Shown piece after piece: positions 8,833 through 18,298 of a stretch of 64,000 nt of DNA. The stretch is from Hippea sp. KM1. GTDB taxonomy: Bacteria; Campylobacterota_A; Desulfurellia; Desulfurellales; Hippeaceae. The DNA lies in NCBI RefSeq assembly GCF_000526195.1, contig NZ_JAFP01000001.1, positions 718,001 to 782,000 on the forward strand. Direction: 5' to 3'. The translations under genes were made by a program, and so were the position numbers. Each line of letters starts with the position of its first letter. Position 1 is the stretch's first letter. The notes below the pieces were generated by a model that made no database searches, was not told the origin of the DNA, and saw only the letters and a list, made by a program, of their open reading frames with translations.

Positions 8833-9720
8833 ATGAGGGTGCATGCTGAATGTTATCAATGTTTTATATCTCAGGCCATACGCTCAAGCAGACTGTTTTA
8901 TTCGGATAGAGACCATCTGCTAAAGCCTGCTCAAGAGGTGGTAAGGGTTTTGCAGGATATAGATGTTGAACTCCCCCCTCCTTTGATTAGCGAGGAGGTC
9001 TATGGCACAATTAGAAGGAGCCTGGGCATAGATGACCCTTACAAGCAGATAAAGAAGAAATACAACGACATAGCATTGAAGTATGAAGAATTTGCCAAAA
9101 AACAGATAGAACAGGCAGACGATCCCCTTCTTTATGCTGTAAGACTCGCCCTGGCCGGCAATATAATCGATTTTGGTTCCCAAATCGGGAGTTTTAGCCT
9201 TGAAAATACCATAGATGAGGTTGTAAGAAACCCGCTTGATTTGACCGATTTTGAGCTATTCAAGGGGGATTTGGAAAAATCCAAAAGGATAGTTCTGCTT
9301 GCAGACAACGCCGGTGAGATAGTGTTTGATAAGATCCTGCTTGAAACGATAAGGGGTCTGTATCCCGAAAAAGAACTGTTTGTTATTGTCAGGGGCGGTC
9401 CTATAATAAACGATGTCGGCTTAGAGGATGCTATCTATGTGGGAATGGATAAAATCGCAAGGGTGATAGATTCTGGCCAGCTCATTCCGGGATTCTGGCC
9501 TGATTTTGCAAAAGGCGAGTGCAAGGCCGTTTATGAGAGTGCCGATATTATCATATCGAAGGGGCAGGGCAACTTCGAGACCTTAAGCGAGTTTGAGGAT
9601 AGGCGAATCTATTTCCTCTTTTTGATAAAATGCGGTGTCGTTGCCCAATACTTGGGTCTTAAGAAGCTCTCCAAGATATTCATAAGAAACGACGAGCGAT
9701 GGGCAAGACTGCGGGCGTAG
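8833..9720 (+). CDS. DUF89/ARMT1-like domain protein
   Basis: 295 residues. It opens with ECYQCFISQA, the N-terminal Cys-x2-Cys helix of the DUF89 (damage-control phosphatase/ARMT1-like) family of archaea and bacteria, and carries LLADNAGEIVFDKIL near residue 157, whose Asp-Asn-Ala-Gly is the metal-binding DNAG core, plus KGQGNFETLSE near 240, also family-typical. Relatives hydrolyse phosphate from damaged or reactive sugar phosphates and nucleotides; the substrate here is unknown. It overlaps the next gene by 22 bases and heads a six-gene overlapping run that ends with folC. Confidence 0.85.
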   Translation: MRVHAECYQCFISQAIRSSRLFYSDRDHLLKPAQEVVRVLQDIDVELPPPLISEEVYGTIRRSLGIDDPYKQIKKKYNDIALKYEEFAKKQIEQADDPLLYAVRLALAGNIIDFGSQIGSFSLENTIDEVVRNPLDLTDFELFKGDLEKSKRIVLLADNAGEIVFDKILLETIRGLYPEKELFVIVRGGPIINDVGLEDAIYVGMDKIARVIDSGQLIPGFWPDFAKGECKAVYESADIIISKGQGNFETLSEFEDRRIYFLFLIKCGVVAQYLGLKKLSKIFIRNDERWARLRA

Positions 9721-10847
9721 ATGAGGCTGGAAGGGGGCCGTGGGCTGGCCCGGTTGTTGCGGCCTGCGTAATACTGAAAAAAGACATTCCCCATCTGGAC
9801 GATATAGACGATTCCAAGAAGCTTTCGGCCAAAAAGAGGGAAGAGCTTTACAAAATCATAAAGGAAAACTCCATCTACGGCATAGGCGTTGCCTCAAATA
9901 AGGAGATCGATAGATTGGGCATAGTAAAAGCCGTTGAGCTTGCCATAAAGAGGGCGATAGAGGTGATGGATGAGAAGCCATCGTTTTTGCTTATCGATGG
10001 CAAGGATAGATTCGATTTGCCCATAAAGTACAAAACCATAGTCGATGGTGATGAGAAGGTAAAATCGATAGCAGCGGCAAGCATATTGGCCAAGGTTTGG
10101 CGTGATAGGTATATGGAGCTTGCAGCCGACATATACCCGAGGTATGGCTTTGAGAAACATAAGGGTTATGGCACAAAGGCGCATAGCGTTGCACTTGAAA
10201 AATACGGGCCGTGTCCGATTCACAGGTTTAGCTTTAAGCCGATTCAGAGGATTTTAAAAGAAAGGAGCAAAAAGCCGAGATTGCTTCTGCATGCCTGCTG
10301 CGCCCCTTGTGCGACAAGTGTAATAGAGAGGCTAAAGGGTGATTACGATGTTGAGGTCTTTTTTTACAACCCCAACATACACCCCAAAAGGGAGTATGAG
10401 ATAAGGTTGGAGGAGATCAAGAGGCTCTGTCAGCACCATGACATAAAACTCCATGTGGGCGAATACAACCCAAAAAGATGGGTTGATATGGTTAAGGTGT
10501 ACAAGAATGAGCCTGAGGGTGGCAAGCGATGCGTTTTGTGCTATGCGGATAGGATGAAACAGACGGTTAAGTTGGCAGAAGAGCTTGGCTTTGATTACTT
10601 TACCACAACGCTATCGGTTAGCCCTCTTAAGGATTATAGGAAGATAAAGTCGATAGGTGATGTGCTTGCTGCAAGATACGGCATAGATTTTGAGGATACG
10701 GATTTTAAAAAGAAGGACGGGTTCAAGCGTTCCGTGGAGTTGTCCAAGGAGTTTGGTTTTTACAGGCAGACTTACTGCGGATGCGTCTATTCCAACATCG
10801 AGCAGAAGAGAAAGAGGGGTGTTTTACATGGAAAAGGTTCAGATTGA
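9699..10847 (+). CDS. Fusion: ribonuclease HII + epoxyqueuosine reductase QueH
   Basis: 382 residues in one uninterrupted frame. Residues 1-190 are RNase HII: DEAGRG (D8, E9), LLIDG (D100), KVWRD (D136) form the four-acid metal site, and the length is complete. Residues 193-382 are QueH (DUF208): HACCAPC (C200, C201, C204), RCVLC (C278, C281) and YCGC (C360, C362) supply iron-sulfur and metal ligands, with YNPNIHPKREYEIR between. RNase HII removes ribonucleotides from DNA; QueH reduces epoxyqueuosine in tRNA to queuosine. The join falls at RILKERSKKPRLLLHA. Both domains look intact. The start ATG overlaps the preceding gene. Confidence 0.92.
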   Translation: MGKTAGVDEAGRGPWAGPVVAACVILKKDIPHLDDIDDSKKLSAKKREELYKIIKENSIYGIGVASNKEIDRLGIVKAVELAIKRAIEVMDEKPSFLLIDGKDRFDLPIKYKTIVDGDEKVKSIAAASILAKVWRDRYMELAADIYPRYGFEKHKGYGTKAHSVALEKYGPCPIHRFSFKPIQRILKERSKKPRLLLHACCAPCATSVIERLKGDYDVEVFFYNPNIHPKREYEIRLEEIKRLCQHHDIKLHVGEYNPKRWVDMVKVYKNEPEGGKRCVLCYADRMKQTVKLAEELGFDYFTTTLSVSPLKDYRKIKSIGDVLAARYGIDFEDTDFKKKDGFKRSVELSKEFGFYRQTYCGCVYSNIEQKRKRGVLHGKGSD

Positions 10848-12315
10848 TGCATTGATAGATAGGTATGGGTTTGAGATGATTGAGACCCACATATCGTGGG
10901 TTTTGCTTGGGGGTGGGTTTGTCTATAAGATAAAAAAACCTGTGGATTTTGGTTTTTTAGATTATACGACAATTGAAAAGAGGCTGAATTTTTGCCAGAA
11001 GGAGGTTGAGCTAAATAAAAGGCTTGCTGAGGAGATATACTTAGGTGTTAGCAAGATTACAATCAAAAACGGCGATATATCGATAGACGGTGATGGTGAT
11101 GTTATCGATTATGCGGTAAGGATGAGAAGAATGCCGCAGGATAGGATGATGGATGTTTTGCTTGATGAGGATAGGATAACACCCAAACAGATTGATGCTT
11201 TGGCAAAAAAGGTGGCGGATTTCCACAAAACCGCAGCAACCAACGATTACATATCCTCCTTCGGCAGCCTAAAGACAAATAGATTCAATACGGATGAGAA
11301 TTTCGAGCAGACAAAAAACGGCATAGGAACGTTTATAACCCAGTTTCAGTATGACGCCATTAAGGACTATACGGATAGGTTTTATCTCCAAAACGGTGGA
11401 GTATTCCAAAAGCGTATAGATGAGGGCAAGGTCAGGGATTGCCACGGCGATATGTATTCCAAGAATGTCTGTATAGTTGATGAGGATCACATCTATATAT
11501 ACGATTGCATTGAGTTTAATGAGCGCTTCAGGTATTCCGATGTTGCAAGCGATGTCGCCTTTATGTTGATGGATCTTGAGAATAAGAATAGATGGGATTT
11601 GTCTGAGCTGTTTTTGAAGAGCTATCTTGACTATTCCTCGGATGCCACCATGATGGAGGTGCTTGATTTCTATAAGATCTATAGGGCCTATGTTAGGGGT
11701 AAGATAGCCTTCTTTCAGAACAACACCGAGGAGGCCAACGGCTATTTCGATCTGGCATTTGGTTATCTGCCGGCTTATTACAAGCCTAAGGTGCTCATCT
11801 TTTGCGGCTTAAGTGGCTCTGGAAAGACCACGCTGGCACTTGAGCTGTCCAGAAGATACGGCTTTGTGGTTCTCTCAAGCGATGTAATCAGGAAGAGATT
11901 GGCAGGTATGGATATAAGCAAGAAGGATCTTGCAGATTTCGGTGGCGGCATCTATTCGGCTCAGATGACAGAGAGGGTCTATGAAAAGATGATAGAGGAT
12001 GCCTATCAGCTTGCAAGGTTGGGCAAAAGCGTTATTCTGGATGCCACCTTTTTGAAAAAAAGCCAGAGAGATGCTGTTTTTGAAAGGTTTATAAGGCTCG
12101 GCATAAAGCCTAAGGTTGTTTTTGTTGATATAGACGATAAAACGGCAATGGAGCATTTCAAAAAGAGGCAGAGCGAAAGGAGTGCATCGGATGGAAGGTA
12201 TGAGATTTACCTGAAACAGAAGGAGTTGCTTGAAAAACCCGATGATGCGATTATCTTATCTGGCAAGGCCGATATTGAGGATAATTTAAGGGTTTTAGGA
12301 GGGTTTTTAAGATGA
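10828..12315 (+). CDS. Bifunctional aminoglycoside-phosphotransferase-like / P-loop kinase protein
   Basis: 495 residues. The N-terminal ~320 residues resemble the APH/choline-kinase fold ([28 protein letters not shown] catalytic-loop equivalent near 210; [26 protein letters not shown] as the metal-binding segment). The C-terminal ~170 residues are a P-loop kinase ([16 protein letters not shown] near 330). This two-domain architecture is widespread (COG2187 plus COG0645) but its substrate is not known, and I do not infer antibiotic resistance. ATG 10828 follows AAAGAGGGGT and overlaps the fusion gene by 20 bases; the longer open frame is out-of-frame read-through of the upstream gene. Confidence 0.85.
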   Translation: MEKVQIDALIDRYGFEMIETHISWVLLGGGFVYKIKKPVDFGFLDYTTIEKRLNFCQKEVELNKRLAEEIYLGVSKITIKNGDISIDGDGDVIDYAVRMRRMPQDRMMDVLLDEDRITPKQIDALAKKVADFHKTAATNDYISSFGSLKTNRFNTDENFEQTKNGIGTFITQFQYDAIKDYTDRFYLQNGGVFQKRIDEGKVRDCHGDMYSKNVCIVDEDHIYIYDCIEFNERFRYSDVASDVAFMLMDLENKNRWDLSELFLKSYLDYSSDATMMEVLDFYKIYRAYVRGKIAFFQNNTEEANGYFDLAFGYLPAYYKPKVLIFCGLSGSGKTTLALELSRRYGFVVLSSDVIRKRLAGMDISKKDLADFGGGIYSAQMTERVYEKMIEDAYQLARLGKSVILDATFLKKSQRDAVFERFIRLGIKPKVVFVDIDDKTAMEHFKKRQSERSASDGRYEIYLKQKELLEKPDDAIILSGKADIEDNLRVLGGFLR

Positions 12316-13043
12316 GGCTTGGTGTTAATATAGACCATGTGGCCACCATAAGGGAAGCCAGAAAGACCAACGAGCCAGAGCCGATATATGCAGCCCTGCT
12401 TGTTCAGGAGGCCTTAGCCGACGGTATAACAATGCATTTAAGGGAGGATAGGCGCCACATTCAAGATAGGGATGTTTATCAGGTAAAGGAGATTGTAAAG
12501 ATCCCGTTGAATCTTGAGATGAGTCTGAATGAAGAGATAGTTAAGATAGCCCTGGATGTAAAACCACACCAGGCGACGCTTGTGCCGGAGAATAGGCAGG
12601 AGATTACAACAGAGGGCGGCTTAGATGTTGTGGCAAATAGCGATAGGGTATCTGAGGTTATAAAGAGGCTACAAGATAAGGGTATCCTCGTAAGCCTGTT
12701 TATAGATCCGCAGGAGTGGCAAATCGAGCAGGCAAAGAGCCTGGGTGCGGATGCGATAGAGCTCCACACGGGCAATTATGCAAATGCAAAACACGATGTG
12801 GAAAGGCGCATGGAGCTTGAAAAACTAATCGATGCTGCCAAGTATGCCAAATCTCTGGGTTTGCATGTCCATGCAGGGCACGGCCTTACCTATGAGAATG
12901 TAAAACCGGTTGCTGCGATTGAGGAGATAGAGGAGTTAAACATAGGCCACAGCATAATAGCAAAGAGCGTCTTTGTCGGTATAAAGGAGGCCGTAAGGCT
13001 GATGAGGCAGTTGATACAAGAGGCGCGATGGAAGTCGGCATAG
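12312..13043 (+). CDS. pdxJ: Pyridoxine 5'-phosphate synthase
   Basis: 243 residues, full length. [15 protein letters not shown] at the N-terminus, [11 protein letters not shown] near 42 and ELHTGNYA near 153, [11 protein letters not shown] near 193 and [10 protein letters not shown] near 212 are diagnostic of the PdxJ TIM barrel. It condenses 1-deoxyxylulose 5-phosphate with 3-amino-2-oxopropyl phosphate to form pyridoxine 5'-phosphate. The start overlaps the preceding stop by four bases (ATGA), and the end overlaps acpS, an arrangement (pdxJ-acpS) also common in other Proteobacteria. Confidence 0.97.
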   Translation: MRLGVNIDHVATIREARKTNEPEPIYAALLVQEALADGITMHLREDRRHIQDRDVYQVKEIVKIPLNLEMSLNEEIVKIALDVKPHQATLVPENRQEITTEGGLDVVANSDRVSEVIKRLQDKGILVSLFIDPQEWQIEQAKSLGADAIELHTGNYANAKHDVERRMELEKLIDAAKYAKSLGLHVHAGHGLTYENVKPVAAIEEIEELNIGHSIIAKSVFVGIKEAVRLMRQLIQEARWKSA

Positions 13044-13357
13044 ATATAGAGGAAATCGAAAGGATAGAGAGGGCCCATAAGCGGTTTGGTGATAGGTTTT
13101 TAAGGAAGATTTTTTGTAAGGAAGAGATAGATTACTGTTTTTCTAAGAAGAACCCCTATCCGTCGCTGTGTGGGAGGTTTTGCGCAAAAGAGGCCGTTGT
13201 GAAGGTGTATGGTGGCGCTATTGGAATCTCGGATGTAAAGATAATCACTAAAGAGAGTGGTAAGCCTGTGGTTTTTATCCACGATGCACCATCCGATATA
13301 GCCATCTCTATAAGCCATTCGAGGCTTTATGCCACAGCCATTGCCGTTAAGCCATGA
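13028..13357 (+). CDS. acpS: Holo-[acyl-carrier-protein] synthase
   Basis: 109 residues. [14 protein letters not shown] carries the metal-binding Asp near residue 6, and [11 protein letters not shown] near 46 the second signature with its Glu; [14 protein letters not shown] closes the protein. AcpS transfers 4'-phosphopantetheine from CoA to acyl carrier protein. It overlaps pdxJ by 16 bases and folC by 4, so it is translationally coupled within the operon. Confidence 0.95.
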   Translation: MEVGIDIEEIERIERAHKRFGDRFLRKIFCKEEIDYCFSKKNPYPSLCGRFCAKEAVVKVYGGAIGISDVKIITKESGKPVVFIHDAPSDIAISISHSRLYATAIAVKP

Positions 13358-14568
13358 ACGAGATTGAGGCGTTTTTAGAGCTAAACCGCATACTCAACAG
13401 TCTAAACCCATATGCAATGGATCTATCGCTTGATAGAATCAAATCGTTTTTAAACAAGATAGGCAATCCGCAGGATAGCTTTAAATCCATCTTAGTGGGT
13501 GGGACAAATGGCAAGGGCAGCGTGGTCAGTATGCTTTCTTTGGCCTTTGAACAAGCCGATTACAATGTTGGCACATACACATCACCCCATCTTATTCAGT
13601 TAAACGAGCGTTTCAGGATTAACGGTAAGGTTGTCCCTTTTTATGTGCTGCTTGATTATGCCCGCTTCATCCAGAGTATAAATTTTGAGCGTCTGACCTA
13701 TTTTGAGTTCTTAACGGTGATGGCCTTTCTGCTGTTTAAGGATTTCGGTGTGGATGTGGCCGTTTTAGAGGTTGGCATGGGCGGTGAATTTGATGCCACG
13801 AATGTGGTTAATCCCATCTTGAGTATTATAACCTCCATATCGTTTGATCATACACAGCATTTGGGCGATACGCTTGAGAAGATAACCCTAACCAAAAGCA
13901 AGATCATCAAAAATTTAGGGGTTGTTTGCAAAAACCCCGATGTTGTTATAAAGACCATCAAGGATAGCGTTGATGCTGAGGTGTTCTTTGTCGATGATAG
14001 TTATGTGAAAAGGGCAGAAGGGTTGGGTTTTTTTAATGTTAGCTTAGACAATGTTGCAGTTGCCCTGCTTGCCATAGACATCCTGAACCAGAGGTATGGT
14101 TTTGGACTGGATCCCTTTAGCATAAAGAGGGTCTTCTGGCCTGGAAGGTTTGAGGTTATAGAATCGAAGGGTAGGCTGTTTATACTCGATGGTGCGCATA
14201 ATGCATCGGCCGTTGAAAACCTGATCGGGCTTATTAAGAGGTTTGGTTTTTGTGTTGATGCCTTGGTCTTTGCAACACTAAAGACAAAGGACTGGCAGGG
14301 AAATTTAGCTAAATTATGCACTGTTTCGGATAATATAAAAATACCAAGGCTTAAATCATCTCTTGCCGTTGAGCCGCACCAGATAGAGTCGTTCTTGCTT
14401 AAAAACAGAGGATGCACGGTTGAGGTGTTCAACTCTGTAAATGCATGTATCAATAGCCTTTTGGATTCAGATTACAAAACAATACTCCTGTGCGGTTCGC
14501 TCTATCTGGTTGGTGAGGCTTTGGCGTGCAGTTTGATAGAAGAAGGGGAGGGCGGCTTTATGCCATAA
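13354..14568 (+). CDS. folC: Bifunctional dihydrofolate / folylpolyglutamate synthase
   Basis: 404 residues, Mur-ligase superfamily. P-loop VGGTNGKGSVVSML near 50, SPHLIQLNERF near 82, VLEVGMGGEFDATNVV near 138, SFDHTQHLG near 167 and LDGAHNASAVE near 272 mark FolC. It adds glutamate to dihydropteroate or tetrahydrofolate with ATP. Last gene of the overlapping operon starting at 8833; a probable terminator overlaps its end. Confidence 0.95.
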   Translation: MNEIEAFLELNRILNSLNPYAMDLSLDRIKSFLNKIGNPQDSFKSILVGGTNGKGSVVSMLSLAFEQADYNVGTYTSPHLIQLNERFRINGKVVPFYVLLDYARFIQSINFERLTYFEFLTVMAFLLFKDFGVDVAVLEVGMGGEFDATNVVNPILSIITSISFDHTQHLGDTLEKITLTKSKIIKNLGVVCKNPDVVIKTIKDSVDAEVFFVDDSYVKRAEGLGFFNVSLDNVAVALLAIDILNQRYGFGLDPFSIKRVFWPGRFEVIESKGRLFILDGAHNASAVENLIGLIKRFGFCVDALVFATLKTKDWQGNLAKLCTVSDNIKIPRLKSSLAVEPHQIESFLLKNRGCTVEVFNSVNACINSLLDSDYKTILLCGSLYLVGEALACSLIEEGEGGFMP

Positions 14569-14586
14569 CCTCCCCGATGGTTTTTT
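14545..14586 (+). terminator. Probable terminator of the folC operon
   Basis: GGGGAGG (14545-14551) pairs with CCTCCCC (14569-14575), with an inner GGC/GCC helix, followed five bases later by a run of six T. The 5' arm lies inside the end of folC and the T run reaches the convergent porB stop. Confidence 0.5.
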
Positions 14587-15535
14587 AGTCTTCGAAATAG
14601 GAGATGCCGCACTCCTCTCTTTTAAGCAGCCACTCCCAATGGGCATCAACCTGTTTTTGGAACTCTTCAATTAGGTATTCGTTGCCCTTCTTGAACAGGT
14701 GGGCGAATCTCCTTTGCGGTTTTAGGTATTCCACAACGGGTAATTTCTTCTGAGGCTTGTAATTTATTACAACCTTTCCTTTGATTACCTCATATAGCGG
14801 CCATACGCATGTATCAACGGCCAGTTGTGCTATCTCGATGGCCTTGTTTGGCGGGAAACCCCATCCGGTTGTGCAGGGCTCAATGACATTTATGTATGTC
14901 GGGCCGTTGACATCTAAGGCCTTTTTGACCTTGTTCATCAAATCCCTCCAGTTGGAGGGTGAGGCCTGTGCTATGTATTCCATATGATGCCCTTCCAAAA
15001 CGCTTACAATATCCTTCCTTGGCTGTTCTTTTCCGAATTTCACCTTACCGTTTGGCGATGTCGTTGTTGTTCCGCCAAACGGCGTTGCGCTTGAGCGCTG
15101 GTTTCCCGTGTTCTGGTATGCATTGTTGTCGTTGCAGATATAGAGGAATTGATGTCCCCTCTCAATGGCACCAGAGAGCGCCTGCAATCCTATGTCGTAT
15201 GTGCCTCCGTCGCTTGCGAACGCTATAAACCTTATGTCTTTGTTGATTTTACCCTTTTTCTTTAGCGCCCTGTATGCAGTCTCAACACCGGCTATTGTGC
15301 TTGCGGCGTTCTCAAAAGCCGTATGTATCCACGGCACATTCCAGCTTGTGTATGGGTAAAGACCCGTGGAGACCTCAAAACAACCGGTGGCTGCTGCAAT
15401 GACTATGTCGTATTTATCGGTTTCGGCTGCAGCAAACACCTGTCTTGCTATAACCGAGTGTGTACAGCCCGGACACAATCTATGGCCACTTACAAGGCCC
15501 TCTTTTTTCTTTGCTAAATCATTTAACAGAGCCAT
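14585..15535 (-). CDS. porB: Pyruvate/2-oxoacid:ferredoxin oxidoreductase, beta subunit
   Basis: 316 residues, the thiamine-diphosphate-binding subunit. HRLCPGCTHS near residue 18 supplies cluster-binding cysteines, ATGCFEVSTGLYPYTSWNVPW near 50 and FASDGGTYDIGLQALSGAIERG near 108 give the GDG-like ThDP/Mg site, and CNDNNAYQNTGNQRS near 133 completes it. With PorA, PorC and PorD, encoded just upstream, it oxidises pyruvate (or another 2-oxoacid) to acetyl-CoA, CO2 and reduced ferredoxin, or runs in reverse for CO2 fixation. Start follows GGGGGTAAG. Confidence 0.93.
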   Translation of the reverse strand: MALLNDLAKKKEGLVSGHRLCPGCTHSVIARQVFAAAETDKYDIVIAAATGCFEVSTGLYPYTSWNVPWIHTAFENAASTIAGVETAYRALKKKGKINKDIRFIAFASDGGTYDIGLQALSGAIERGHQFLYICNDNNAYQNTGNQRSSATPFGGTTTTSPNGKVKFGKEQPRKDIVSVLEGHHMEYIAQASPSNWRDLMNKVKKALDVNGPTYINVIEPCTTGWGFPPNKAIEIAQLAVDTCVWPLYEVIKGKVVINYKPQKKLPVVEYLKPQRRFAHLFKKGNEYLIEEFQKQVDAHWEWLLKREECGISYFED

Positions 15536-15538
15536 ATC

Positions 15539-16729
15539 TTACCCCCATGCTCCTCTTAGGTTTAGACAATCAAACTGTTTTTCAACCTTACCCGTCTCAA
15601 CGATTTTCTTTAGCGTCTCATATACGGAGTTTATATGTTTGGGTTGGGTATCCCTTCCACCGAGTCCGTATGTATAGTTGATTATCGGAGCCCTTGTGGG
15701 TGTATCATACAAAGCACTCCTTATCTCGCTAAATAGAGGTCCACCCTGAGCGCCGGCTGGTGATACCCTATCCAGAATAGCTATGGCTTTGGCAGACTGC
15801 AGGGCGTCTGCAATCTCCTTGAACGGGAATGGCCTGAATAGCCTTATCTTCAACAGGCCGGCCTTTATGCCGTTATCCCTTAGGCTATCCACGACATCCT
15901 TTGTTGTGCCGCAAACAGAACCTGCAGCAACGATGACAAAGTCTGCATCGTCCAACTTGTATGCCTCATACAGACCGTATTCCCTTCCAAATGCCTCACC
16001 AAACTCCTTTCCTACCTTTTCCACGACATCCTTTGCATTTAGAAGTCCCTTAAGCTGGCTCATCTTATGCTCAAAATACCAATCCGGTGGAGCCCAGGCG
16101 CCGTGCGTTATCGGTTCGTCTGTGTTGAGCAATGGGAATAGTGGCTCATAATCGCCTATGAACTCCTTAACAGCTGCATCGTCTTCCATCTCCCAAATCT
16201 CAATGGCGTGCGATATGTTGAAGCCGTCAAATGCAGCCAGCGCAGGCGTCATTACATCCTTATTTTCGGCTATCTTTATGGCCTGAATCAAATTATCGTA
16301 TGCCTCCTGGGAGTTTTCAGAGATTAGCTGAATCCAGCCTGTATCCCTTCCGCCCATTATGTCTGAATGGTCTCCGTGGATATTCAACGGAGCAGAGAGC
16401 GCCCTTGCTGCAACGGCCATAACAATGGGAAGCCTCATGCCGCTTGCTATATAGAGCATCTCCCACATGAGTGCATATCCGTTTGCGCTTGTTGCCGTCA
16501 TAACCCTTGCACCTGCTGCAGCAGCGCCGATGCAGGCACTCATTGCGGAGTGTTCGCTCTCAACGGTGACCAATTCTGTATCCATCTCGCCGTCGGCTAT
16601 AAACTGGGCCACGGCCTGAGGAATTGGTGTTGAAGGCGTTATTGGAAAGGCTGCTATAACATCGGGATTGATCTGCCTCATTGCATGGGCGGCAGCCTCG
16701 TTTCCCGTCAATGCTACTTTTTTACCCAT
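15539..16729 (-). CDS. porA: Pyruvate/2-oxoacid:ferredoxin oxidoreductase, alpha subunit
   Basis: 396 residues. ALTGNEAAAHAMRQINPDVIAAFPITPST at the N-terminus and VTVESEHSAMSACIGAAAAGARVMTATSANG near 55 are the pyrimidine-binding domain of PorA; DRVSPAGAQGGPLFSEIRSALY near 318 is family-typical. Only three bases separate it from porB. RBS TAGGAGG precedes the ATG. Pyruvate is the likely substrate by sequence flavour, but related 2-oxoacid enzymes share all these motifs. Confidence 0.93.
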   Translation of the reverse strand: MGKKVALTGNEAAAHAMRQINPDVIAAFPITPSTPIPQAVAQFIADGEMDTELVTVESEHSAMSACIGAAAAGARVMTATSANGYALMWEMLYIASGMRLPIVMAVAARALSAPLNIHGDHSDIMGGRDTGWIQLISENSQEAYDNLIQAIKIAENKDVMTPALAAFDGFNISHAIEIWEMEDDAAVKEFIGDYEPLFPLLNTDEPITHGAWAPPDWYFEHKMSQLKGLLNAKDVVEKVGKEFGEAFGREYGLYEAYKLDDADFVIVAAGSVCGTTKDVVDSLRDNGIKAGLLKIRLFRPFPFKEIADALQSAKAIAILDRVSPAGAQGGPLFSEIRSALYDTPTRAPIINYTYGLGGRDTQPKHINSVYETLKKIVETGKVEKQFDCLNLRGAWG

Positions 16730-16746
16730 TTATTTCCTCCTAAGCT

Positions 16747-17091
16747 TTACTTGGAAAAGACTTCTTTTCTTAACTCTTCCTCTGTTTTACCCTTTGCCTG
16801 AGCCTCTAAGATCATCTGCAGCGATTTTGGCTTGCTTGGACACTGCTCAACGCAGATTCCGCAACCCTTGCAGTGGTCGTAATCTATACCAACCATCTTT
16901 CCGTTTTCATCCACAAGAATGGAGCTGTCCGGGCAGTAAACCCAGCAGAACATACATTGAATACATGTGTCTGGATTCCAGACCGGGCGCTCAACCCTCC
17001 AGGAACCGGTTTCATAGCTTTTGGAGTTGCCTGGATCCTTTATAGCTGCACCAATCAGCACCTCATCCCACTTTAACAACTTTTCAGCCAT
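16747..17091 (-). CDS. porD: Pyruvate/2-oxoacid:ferredoxin oxidoreductase, delta (ferredoxin-like) subunit
   Basis: 114 residues with two 4Fe-4S motifs: CIQCMFCWVYCPD near residue 42 and CKGCGICVEQCPSKP near 74. It carries electrons from the ThDP subunit to external ferredoxin. The C-terminal tail (EAQAKGKTEEELRKE) is an extra charged helix. RBS GAGGAGG lies inside the end of porC, and the start is one base after the porC stop, so the two are coupled. Confidence 0.92.
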   Translation of the reverse strand: MAEKLLKWDEVLIGAAIKDPGNSKSYETGSWRVERPVWNPDTCIQCMFCWVYCPDSSILVDENGKMVGIDYDHCKGCGICVEQCPSKPKSLQMILEAQAKGKTEEELRKEVFSK

Positions 17092-17667
17092 TTACTTTAC
17101 CTCCTCGTAGGCTATCTCTATAGCCTTTCTATTGCCTTCCATTATCTTCTCTGGGAATTTACCCGCCTCTTCCAATAGCTCGACAACACCCTTTGATACA
17201 TCCTCTTTGCTGAAAAGACCGGTCACCTTTGCTAAAGCACCGATCATGGGTGTGTTTGGAATGGCCCTGCCCAAGGTGTCTATGCTTATCTTGTTTGCAT
17301 CGACCACATAGACCTCGTAATCCTCAAGTCCTAACTCCTTTACGACCTCTTCCTTGTCGAATGCCGTGTTTACTATTACCTTACCGTCTTTCTTTAATCC
17401 CTCTTTTACATCGATTAAGCCCATCAATGTCGGATCCAGGATCAGGACAATGTCCGGCTCCATATACTCCGAATGATCCCTGATCGGTTTGTCATTAACC
17501 CTTGTGAAAGCTACAACAGGAGCTCCTCTTTTCTCTGCACCGTATACGGCAAAACCCTGAGCGTAAATTCCCTCCTCTTGAGAGATTAGCTCTGCCAGTG
17601 TTTTGGCTGCCGTAACGGCTCCCTGTCCGGCCCTTCCGTGCCATCTGATATCCATCTTCTTAGACAT
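17092..17667 (-). CDS. porC: Pyruvate/2-oxoacid:ferredoxin oxidoreductase, gamma subunit
   Basis: 191 residues. DIRWHGRAGQGAVTAAKTLAEL at the N-terminus and AEKRGAPVVAFTRV near 44 identify the gamma domain, which stabilises the complex and contributes to CoA binding in relatives. ATG 17667 is chosen because GGTGGGGGT lies just upstream; a longer frame starts at 17700 inside recR. The order here is C-D-A-B. Only 25 bases separate it from recR, so either there is a promoter inside recR or the por genes read through from the dnaX-recR unit. Confidence 0.92.
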   Translation of the reverse strand: MSKKMDIRWHGRAGQGAVTAAKTLAELISQEEGIYAQGFAVYGAEKRGAPVVAFTRVNDKPIRDHSEYMEPDIVLILDPTLMGLIDVKEGLKKDGKVIVNTAFDKEEVVKELGLEDYEVYVVDANKISIDTLGRAIPNTPMIGALAKVTGLFSKEDVSKGVVELLEEAGKFPEKIMEGNRKAIEIAYEEVK

Positions 17668-17692
17668 CTTTAGACCCCCACCAAAATTTGTT

Positions 17693-18298
17693 TTATGCAA
17701 CAGTCCTCATTTTGAAGGCTTCGATTAATGTTTTCCTGTTTATATAGTTTATGTCTGCCCCTGCAGGCACGCCTATTGCGACCTTTGTTATCTTTATGCT
17801 GGATTGTTTTAGTTTTTCTTTTATATACTGAATCGTCAACTCCCCCTCCGTCGTAGGGCTTATTAGTAAAATTACCTCTTCGATGTGCTCTTCTATTATC
17901 CTTTGTGCTAAATGGTCGATGCGCTTTATTATGCTATCTATCCCGTATATAGGTGAAATTACTCCCCCCAGTATAAAGTAGAGCCCATTATACACATTTG
18001 CCAACTCGATTTCAAGTATATTTTCTATGGATTCAACGACGCATACTAAACCCCGATTACGGGAGCTGTCTGCGCATATATCGCATATGCCGTCTTCGTT
18101 GATTGTTAGGTTATAACACAATTTGCACGGTTTGACGCTTGTGGATATTTCATTAAGAAGCGTTGAGATGGCCCTGGCTTTATCCTTGTGTTCTGCAAGC
18201 CAGAAGGCATACTTTAATGCGTTTTTCTCTCCTATGCCGGGTATATTTTTTAGGTATGATACCAGCTCATCCAACAACTTCAAACGAACATTAGCCAT
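17693..18298 (-). CDS. recR: Recombination mediator protein RecR
   Basis: 201 residues. Helix-hairpin-helix KNIPGIGEKNALKYAF near 15, a four-cysteine zinc finger (CKLCYNLTINEDGICDIC, residues ~56-73) and a Toprim domain (LVCVVES near 80) followed by the Walker-B-like tail. It acts with RecF/RecO in loading RecA at gaps. The ATG overlaps the YbaB stop (TGATG). The order dnaX-ybaB-recR is conserved across many bacteria. Confidence 0.96.
   Translation of the reverse strand: MANVRLKLLDELVSYLKNIPGIGEKNALKYAFWLAEHKDKARAISTLLNEISTSVKPCKLCYNLTINEDGICDICADSSRNRGLVCVVESIENILEIELANVYNGLYFILGGVISPIYGIDSIIKRIDHLAQRIIEEHIEEVILLISPTTEGELTIQYIKEKLKQSSIKITKVAIGVPAGADINYINRKTLIEAFKMRTVA

Noticed and set aside
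10690-10827. Extension of the APH/kinase frame upstream of 10828
   Set aside because: It reads out of frame through the QueH domain; a ribosome binding site precedes 10828.
10828-12315. Aminoglycoside resistance gene
   Set aside because: The APH-like domain belongs to the COG2187/COG0645 fusion family, which is not a resistance family.
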